From the NCBI GenBank assembly GCA_030632525.1, contig DAOVUP010000015.1, positions 1-10,723 on the forward strand: DNA of 10,723 nt. Direction: 5' to 3'. This stretch comes from Desulfobacteraceae bacterium. Lineage in GTDB: Bacteria; Desulfobacterota; DSM-4660; Desulfatiglandales; Desulfatiglandaceae. Of this stretch, positions 6,128 to 10,723 are shown one piece after another. The position numbers and the translations under genes are program-made. Under the pieces are notes generated by a model. That model did not search any database. It was not told the origin of the DNA and saw only the letters and a list, made by a program, of their open reading frames with translations. How positions within the stretch are numbered: the stretch's first letter is position 1; the number at the start of each line of letters is the position of its first letter.

Positions 6128-6166
6128 AACATGAAGAGTGAAACGTGAATCACGCATCACGTTTCA
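6111..6166 (+). repeat. Heptamer array, TGAAACA type, across the phoH stop
   Basis: Eight in-phase 7-nt units run without a break from 6111 to 6166. The first six begin TGAA (consensus TGAARMR), the last two (CGCATCA, CGTTTCA) are reverse-complement-like versions. The phoH stop TGA at 6125-6127 is the start of unit three. Confidence 0.85.
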
Positions 6167-6167
6167 C
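6138..6167 (+). other. Perfect 11-bp inverted repeat after phoH
   Basis: GTGAAACGTGA (6138-6148) and TCACGTTTCAC (6157-6167) are exact reverse complements around an 8-nt loop. It is built from the forward and reverse heptamer units. No T-run follows (CGGCAAAAGG), so a standard intrinsic terminator is unlikely. Confidence 0.75.
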
Positions 6168-6233
6168 CGGCAAAAGGTTCGTTTGAGAATTCAATCAATC
6201 AGGACTTTTTGAGAACTTACGTATAACTCCGTT

Positions 6234-8768
6234 ATGCCAGTGAATAAATTGGATAAATCGAAATTGAAACCCCTTAAAAAAAAAAAAACATCAGGGAAAA
6301 GGGAAAGGAAAGCCTCATCTTCCGGAAGGAAAAGGCAAGATGAACCTCTTGTCTGGTTCCGGCCTGAGGCTAAGAGATGGTATATCCTGCTCAGCCTGAG
6401 CATGATCATTTCAATACTCCTTTTTCCAAGCATCTTGACCCCTCCCAAGGCATATGAGCTTGGGGATGTGGCTGATCGTGATATCAAAGCTTCTCGGGAA
6501 TTTCTCGTTGAAAACAGTGCACTGACTGAGAAAGACAGGCAGGAAGCTGTCAGAGCTGTTTTATCGGTATACGATTTTGACCCGACAGCAACTGGTGTTG
6601 TTTCTAAAATAAAAGAGGCATTTGAAGCAGGTAGAAATTTTATAGCCAAATTTCTTGAACTTTCCTACTCCTACGACAGTAGCGCTGTAACATCTGAAAA
6701 GGCTCTCGCCGATCATTTGGAGAATGAAAACGTTTTCAAGAGCCAATTTTTTGGAATCCTTGACATCCCCTACAACGAAAAACTTATCGGCATTTTCATT
6801 AAAAATGATTTTTCCCATGAAGCGGAGAAAGCAGTGAGCGGATTGGTTACTGATCTTTTTCACAGCGGGGTTGTCGGCAACAAGATGATGCTGATGAGCC
6901 AGAGTGGCAAGGGGATTATCCTGCATAATATCCACGATGGCAAAGAGGATAAAATTCTTGATCTTGAACGATTCTACGATCTCAAGACTGCCGGGAAGTT
7001 CATAAAAGAGCGGGGCAAGGTCCTGACCAGGGGAGTAAAACCCAAAGAACTTGCCAAGGTGTCATTAGAATTAGCTGCTGCTCTGATCAAACCAAATCTT
7101 ACCTTTAATAAAAGGGAAACTGCCTTAAGAAAAGAAGAGGCCCGTAAATCGGTTAAGCCCTTTTATTTCAAGGTGAAAAAGGGTGAAATGCTTATCAGGG
7201 AGGGTGGAAGGATTACGCCCGAACATCTTCTCAAGCTTTCTGAGCAATACAAGTTTTTAAAACAAAAAGAGATGTTAGGCCGGGTCCCTGCAATGGCAAT
7301 TCTTATCGCCTTTCTTCTCTCGTCAATGTACTTTGTTGGTCTATTCAGCAATAAATCATCTGGCCCCGAGGTAAAAGACCTGCTTTTTAATGCAGTCACC
7401 CTCTTGCTAATTTTTTTAGTAGTAATCGCCTTTAATTCCGTAGCTTTCGAAGTTGCACGGGGCTTTCATTTTTTCTCCCCAAAGGCTTTATTATTTGCCG
7501 TACCGGTTGCCAGCGGCGCCATGCTTATATCTATCTTCCATGGAATGGGCGTGGCAGCCAGTTTTTCTCTCATTATTGCGGTGTTAGCCTGTCTTGTTAT
7601 TGACGGTAGGGTGGAGTTCTTTGTCTATTTCTTTATCAGCTCTCTCGTTGCAGCATACGGTGTAAGACGATATAGAGAAGGGGCCGCTCTTATAAAGGCC
7701 GGACTAAAAGTGAGTGTATGTAACATAATCCTGGCCCTTTCCATAGAAGCCTTATACGGTTCATTTTTTACCTTGGAGGCACTTATAGCATTTTGTTCTG
7801 CCCTAATCGGAGGTGTCCTTGTTGGAATTGTTGCCACGGGAATTCTGCCCCTGATCGAAATGTCTTTTAGCTACACCACGGATATTAAACTCCTTGAATT
7901 AGCTAACCTTGATAAGCCTCTCTTGAGGGAACTTATGGTCCAAGCCCCGGGCTCCTATCATCACAGCGTTATTGTGAGCAACTTGGTAGAGGCATCGGCC
8001 CGGGCGGTCAGTGCCAATCCGGTTCTTGCAAAAGTTGCCGCCTATTATCATGATATAGGAAAAATTAAGAAGCCTCTTTATTTTATCGAGAATCAGAGAG
8101 ACCGAGAAAACAAACATGAGAAGTTAGCCCCTTCCATGAGCAGCCTGATACTCATTTCTCATGTCAAAGATGGCGTTGAGTTGGCAAAAAAATATAAATT
8201 GGGAAAGGAAATTATTGACATTATCAAGCAGCATCACGGGACATCGCTGATTACGTTTTTTTTCGAAAAGGCCAAGAAACAGGGCGAGAAAAAAGGAGAC
8301 AAATACTTTCAGGTCGGGGAAGAAGATTTTCGTTATCCGGGACCCAAACCTCAAACAAAGGAAGCCGGGCTTGTAATGCTTGCAGACGTGGTAGAGGCTG
8401 CGTCCAAAACCCTCGTGGACCCTACTCCGGCACGGATTCAGGGAATGGTCCAAAAAATAGTAAACAAGATTTTTTCTGACGGTCAATTGGATGAATGCGA
8501 ATTGACCCTGAAGGATCTTCATGAGATTGCAAAGAGTTTTAACAAGACCTTAGGCGGCATTTTTCATCATCGTGTTGAATATCCTGAACCTGTAGCGAAG
8601 ATCACCTCTGCCCATAATCGAGAAGACGTTGGAGGGGGAAAGGGAGGACCTACTAAAGAGGGAAAAAATGGAGATACAGATCAGCTCCTATCGGAAAATT
8701 CCAGGGCTGGAAAAAGGGAAGATAAGGGGGAAGATAGCGAGAGTCTTAAAAGACTTGGGCTGTCATGA
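6234..8768 (+). CDS. pgpH: 7TM-HD membrane phosphodiesterase, PgpH (YqfF) family
   Basis: Relatives hydrolyse cyclic di-AMP. From ATG 6234 (weak ribosome site) it has 844 residues: a lysine-rich cytoplasmic head, membrane helix at about 50-70 (WYILLSLSMIISILLF), an extracytoplasmic 7TMR-HDED domain to about 340, seven membrane helices, and a cytoplasmic HD domain. Expected metal ligands are present: H576-H577 region (SYHHS), H606-D607 (YYHDIG), H643, H667-H668 (QHHGTS) and D718. The closing FHHRVEYPE matches family ends. After it comes a charged tail of about 60 residues, part of which overlaps ybeY by 101 nt and is probably not conserved. An A13 tract at 6276-6288 lies in codons 15-19 and could make expression slip. 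Substrate cyclic di-AMP is inferred from the family. Confidence 0.92.
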   Translation: MPVNKLDKSKLKPLKKKKTSGKRERKASSSGRKRQDEPLVWFRPEAKRWYILLSLSMIISILLFPSILTPPKAYELGDVADRDIKASREFLVENSALTEKDRQEAVRAVLSVYDFDPTATGVVSKIKEAFEAGRNFIAKFLELSYSYDSSAVTSEKALADHLENENVFKSQFFGILDIPYNEKLIGIFIKNDFSHEAEKAVSGLVTDLFHSGVVGNKMMLMSQSGKGIILHNIHDGKEDKILDLERFYDLKTAGKFIKERGKVLTRGVKPKELAKVSLELAAALIKPNLTFNKRETALRKEEARKSVKPFYFKVKKGEMLIREGGRITPEHLLKLSEQYKFLKQKEMLGRVPAMAILIAFLLSSMYFVGLFSNKSSGPEVKDLLFNAVTLLLIFLVVIAFNSVAFEVARGFHFFSPKALLFAVPVASGAMLISIFHGMGVAASFSLIIAVLACLVIDGRVEFFVYFFISSLVAAYGVRRYREGAALIKAGLKVSVCNIILALSIEALYGSFFTLEALIAFCSALIGGVLVGIVATGILPLIEMSFSYTTDIKLLELANLDKPLLRELMVQAPGSYHHSVIVSNLVEASARAVSANPVLAKVAAYYHDIGKIKKPLYFIENQRDRENKHEKLAPSMSSLILISHVKDGVELAKKYKLGKEIIDIIKQHHGTSLITFFFEKAKKQGEKKGDKYFQVGEEDFRYPGPKPQTKEAGLVMLADVVEAASKTLVDPTPARIQGMVQKIVNKIFSDGQLDECELTLKDLHEIAKSFNKTLGGIFHHRVEYPEPVAKITSAHNREDVGGGKGGPTKEGKNGDTDQLLSENSRAGKREDKGEDSESLKRLGLS
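6276..6288 (+). repeat. A13 homopolymer inside the pgpH-like gene
   Basis: Thirteen adenines in a row encode the LKKKK of the N-terminal head. Adding or removing one A shifts the frame to an early TGA in either case (about 20 to 40 codons on), so slippage would switch off the protein. Confidence 0.9.
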
Positions 8769-9126
8769 CAAGGAACTGAGTATTCTCTTTACCGATGACA
8801 ATCGCATGGCGCAACTCAACTTTCGCTATTTGGGTAGGAAAAGACCCACAAATGTCCTGGCTTTTCCCATGGCCGATCTGGATAGGCCGGCTAAGCAAAC
8901 ACCCACAGTTGAATCTGCCATGTTAGGTGATGTGGTTATCTCCATGGATACTGCGCTAAGTGAGGCAGATGAATTTGGGGAAACAATTGAACACACTATA
9001 GACCGGCTGCTCATCCATGGGGTCCTCCATCTTATGGGGCATGACCACGAAGAGTCCGAGTTCGAGGCTCTGCAGATGGAAAAAGAGGAAAAAAGGTTGA
9101 TGGAATTGATTGAATTGGAGGTATAA
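8668..9126 (+). CDS. ybeY: Endoribonuclease YbeY (rRNA maturation factor)
   Basis: Zinc-dependent endoribonuclease involved in 16S rRNA 3'-end maturation and ribosome quality control. ATG 8668 with GAGG 6 nt upstream gives 152 residues starting MEIQISSYRK. The metal-binding motif HGVLHLMGHDH is complete, with ligands H117, H121 and H127. TNVLAFPM and AMLGDVVISMDTA are other family signatures. The frame is open up to 8629 but earlier starts are not supported. It overlaps the end of the pgpH-like gene by 101 nt in another frame and is followed by pdxJ after 4 nt (GGAGG of pdxJ lies inside the last ybeY codons), so translation of the three is probably coupled. Confidence 0.95.
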   Translation: MEIQISSYRKIPGLEKGKIRGKIARVLKDLGCHDKELSILFTDDNRMAQLNFRYLGRKRPTNVLAFPMADLDRPAKQTPTVESAMLGDVVISMDTALSEADEFGETIEHTIDRLLIHGVLHLMGHDHEESEFEALQMEKEEKRLMELIELEV

Positions 9127-9130
9127 ACGT

Positions 9131-9850
9131 ATGGCGCGTTTAGCGGTCAATGTGGACCATGTGGCCACTGTACGACAGGCAAGGGGGATCGATGAACCCG
9201 ACCCTGTCTTTGCAGCCGGCCTCGCCGAATTGGCAGGCGCGGAGGGTATAATCTGTCATCTTAGAGAAGACAGACGGCATATTAATGACAGGGACCTCAG
9301 ACTTTTACGCCAGACCGTAAAGACAAGACTAAATATGGAAATGGCTGCTGTGGATGAGATGGTGGATATCGCCCTTGCCACCAAGCCTGATCTGGTCACT
9401 CTTGTCCCTGAAAAGAGAGAGGAGCTTACGACAGAGGGTGGTCTTGATGTCAGGGCCCAACCGGACTATTATAGAGGAACAGTAGAGCGTTTAAAGGGGG
9501 GGGGAATTCAGGTCAGTTTTTTTGTTGACCCGGATCCCGAACAGATCAAGGAGGCCCAGGAGTGTGGTGCAGATATTGTGGAGATTCATACCGGGCATTA
9601 CTCTGAGGCAAAATCAGAGCCAGAGGCCATTGAACGTTTTGGGCGTATTGTCAGGGCGGTGGAATCCGCCGCTAAGCTGAATCTTGGTATTAGCGCTGGT
9701 CATGGACTCAATTATCTGAATGTCAAAAGATTTAAGGACCTCTCCCAAATCGAAGAGTACAGCATTGGTCACAGTATTGTGGCAATGGCGGTATTAATAG
9801 GCTTTGAAGAGGCCGTTCGAAAGATGCTCGATCTGGTCAAAAGTTTTTGA
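9131..9850 (+). CDS. pdxJ: Pyridoxine 5'-phosphate synthase PdxJ
   Basis: Last step of DXP-dependent vitamin B6 synthesis: joins 1-deoxy-D-xylulose 5-phosphate with 3-amino-2-oxopropyl phosphate to make pyridoxine 5'-phosphate. ATG 9131 with GGAGG 9 nt upstream gives 239 residues starting MARLAVNVDHVATVRQARG, the family N-terminus. Catalytic residues H43, E70 and H191 sit two positions from the E. coli H45, E72 and H193. Other signatures: LREDRRHI, LVTLVPEKREELTTEGGLDV, EIHTGHY and ISAGHGLNY. A G9 tract (9496-9504) encodes K122-GGG125. The stop TGA is one base before the acpS ATG, matching the conserved pdxJ-acpS pair. Cytoplasmic TIM-barrel octamer by family. Confidence 0.97.
   Translation: MARLAVNVDHVATVRQARGIDEPDPVFAAGLAELAGAEGIICHLREDRRHINDRDLRLLRQTVKTRLNMEMAAVDEMVDIALATKPDLVTLVPEKREELTTEGGLDVRAQPDYYRGTVERLKGGGIQVSFFVDPDPEQIKEAQECGADIVEIHTGHYSEAKSEPEAIERFGRIVRAVESAAKLNLGISAGHGLNYLNVKRFKDLSQIEEYSIGHSIVAMAVLIGFEEAVRKMLDLVKSF
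9496..9504 (+). repeat. G9 homopolymer inside pdxJ
   Basis: Nine guanines in a row within codons 122-125. In frame as written (KGGG). A gain or loss would break the second half of the enzyme, including H191. Confidence 0.85.
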
Positions 9851-9851
9851 A

Positions 9852-10256
9852 ATGATCTATGGAACCGGTATAGACCTTGTCAGTATTAGAAGAATTGAAA
9901 AAGTAATCCAAAAGTGGGGCAGCAGGTTTGTCACGAGAGTATTTACGGCAGAAGAGACCCGGATCTGTTACAACCGGCCTTCGTCCTACTCGGCCTTTGC
10001 CCTCCGGTTTGGCGCCAAAGAGGCCTTTTCCAAGGCCCTGGGGCTGGGCATGAGGAAAGGGATAAGCTGGCGGGATATAGAAGTCTTTAACAATCCTGCG
10101 GGCAAACCAGGTCTGAGACTTTATGGCGTAGCATCTGAAATCTGTAAAGATAAGGGGATAAACGGCATCCATCTGAGTCTCTCCGATGATGGTGAATACG
10201 GCATTGCTATGGTGGTGTTAGAAGTCCTTAGGGCTCACTCAGAAATTAGTGAGTGA
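9852..10256 (+). CDS. acpS: Holo-[acyl-carrier-protein] synthase AcpS
   Basis: Transfers 4'-phosphopantetheine from CoA to acyl carrier protein. ATG 9852, one base after the pdxJ stop, gives 134 residues; the frame is open to 9804 but that would overlap pdxJ. Motif one, YGTGIDLVSIRRIE, has the magnesium-binding D8; motif two, RFGAKEAFSKALG, has E57. The C-terminal HLSLSDDGEYGIAMVVLE matches the last strand, though the position where many relatives have SH reads S-D here. The stop lies inside a 14-bp stem-loop (10228-10263), so the final residues RAHSEISE are encoded by that structure. Translation is probably coupled to pdxJ. Confidence 0.95.
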   Translation: MIYGTGIDLVSIRRIEKVIQKWGSRFVTRVFTAEETRICYNRPSSYSAFALRFGAKEAFSKALGLGMRKGISWRDIEVFNNPAGKPGLRLYGVASEICKDKGINGIHLSLSDDGEYGIAMVVLEVLRAHSEISE

Positions 10257-10263
10257 GCCCTAA
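10228..10263 (+). other. 14-bp stem-loop across the acpS stop
   Basis: The arm at 10228-10241 (TTAGGGCTCACTCA) is the exact reverse complement of 10250-10263, with an 8-nt loop. The acpS TGA (10254-10256) is in the right arm and the ribosome site of the next gene begins 4 nt after it. No T-run follows, so it is more likely a 3'-end stability or partial-attenuation element than a full terminator. Confidence 0.75.
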
Positions 10264-10279
10264 AAGAAGGGAGTAAAAA

Positions 10280-10723
10280 ATGCTGAATGCAAGCGACATC
10301 ATGACTACCGATGTTATTACAGTCAAGAAAGACACCTCTTTGAAGGATCTGGCTAAGATCCTTTACAAAAACCACATAAATGGGGTACCTGTGGTTGACG
10401 ATGATGGCTCCCTCCTCGGGATTATCTGTGAAAGTGACCTTATTCGCAAAGACAAAAAGCTCCACATACCAACAGTGGTGGCCATTTTCGATGCGGTAAT
10501 TTATCTCGAAAGCCCAAAAAGCATCGAAAAAGAGTTTAAGAGGATCAGCGCTACTACGGTGGAAGATCTGTACACTAAGAAGGCTATTACTGTGGACGAA
10601 AAAACTCCCGTTGATGAAATCGCAACAATTATGACCCAAAAGAAAATTTACACTATCCCAGTCATGGACGGTGATCTATTAGTCGGAATTATCGGCAAGG
10701 CCGACCTTTTAAGGACCATTGTA
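10280..10723 (+). CDS. CBS-domain pair protein (3' end outside window)
   Basis: ATG 10280 with AAGGGAG 6 nt upstream opens a frame with no stop up to the window end (148 codons). Residues 1-58 form a first CBS domain (DIMTTDVITVKKDTSLKDLA, then INGVPVVDDDG and LLGIICESDL), and about 92-148 a second (VEDLYTKKAITVDEKTPVDE, IYTIPVMDGD, LVGIIGKADLL). The stretch between (HIPTVVAIFDAVIYLE and following) is an insert seen in similar stand-alone CBS proteins. CBS pairs bind adenine nucleotides and act as energy or ligand sensors; what this one controls is unknown. The length suggests only a few residues are missing. Confidence 0.9.
   Translation, partial: MLNASDIMTTDVITVKKDTSLKDLAKILYKNHINGVPVVDDDGSLLGIICESDLIRKDKKLHIPTVVAIFDAVIYLESPKSIEKEFKRISATTVEDLYTKKAITVDEKTPVDEIATIMTQKKIYTIPVMDGDLLVGIIGKADLLRTIV

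Noticed and set aside
6111..6166. CRISPR array or short direct repeats of a CRISPR
   Set aside because: Units are 7 nt with no unique spacers between them and no cas genes nearby.
6138..6167. Intrinsic terminator after phoH
   Set aside because: The stem is strong but is followed by CGGCAAAAGG with no T-run; the same holds for the hairpin at 10228-10263 and for 5056-5074.
8124..8522. Long minus-strand open frames opposite known genes, such as 8124-8522, 10235-10639 and 6191-6649
   Set aside because: They lie fully opposite strongly conserved plus-strand genes and show no recognisable family features, so they are shadows.

Overview
The window holds eleven protein-coding genes, all on the + strand and tightly packed, with no RNA genes, mobile elements or CRISPR. 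Gene content and order suggest a Gram-negative bacterium of the former Deltaproteobacteria (Desulfobacterota-like): a complete-looking mre/mrd cell-shape operon, a 7TM-HD phosphodiesterase of the PgpH type between phoH and ybeY, and pdxJ-acpS followed by a CBS-domain gene. The lineage is an inference from gene order and protein flavour. Moderate GC, standard stop codon use (TAA, TAG and TGA) and frequent non-ATG starts are seen directly.

Layout. Positions 1-4240 are the rod-shape module: the 3' end of mreC, mreD, mrdA (PBP2) and rodA. MreC and MreD form the membrane scaffold, RodA polymerises glycan strands and PBP2 cross-links them. Two genes here look damaged or oddly expressed. mreD has a good Shine-Dalgarno but no canonical start codon near it. 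rodA is cut by an in-frame TGA after codon 40, exactly where the family usually has glycine. Positions 4241-4524 are a non-coding gap containing several short-period repeats. yjbQ, a small UPF0047-family gene, follows at 4525-4947.

Positions 4948-10723 are a second run of genes: phoH (ybeZ-like ATPase), pgpH-like 7TM-HD phosphodiesterase, ybeY (rRNA maturation nuclease), pdxJ and acpS, then a CBS-domain protein cut by the window end. phoH-7TMHD-ybeY is a conserved neighbourhood also known from Bacillus, and pdxJ-acpS is a conserved pair. Spacing is 4 nt or less from ybeY through acpS, and pgpH overlaps ybeY by 101 nt, so these are probably co-transcribed. A possible promoter and leader hairpin lie upstream of phoH.

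The most unusual feature is non-coding. Nearly every gap wider than about 50 nt carries a short degenerate tandem array, and five unrelated-looking arrays share a 7-nt period (one further has 8 nt and one 9 nt). They touch gene ends: they encode the last 22 residues of PBP2, hold the stop codons of mreC and phoH, and run up to the phoH start. They resemble in form, though not in sequence, the heptanucleotide STRR repeats of cyanobacteria. No new defence or metabolic system is visible; the repeat arrays, the interrupted rodA and two long homopolymer tracts inside genes are the points that deserve a second look.
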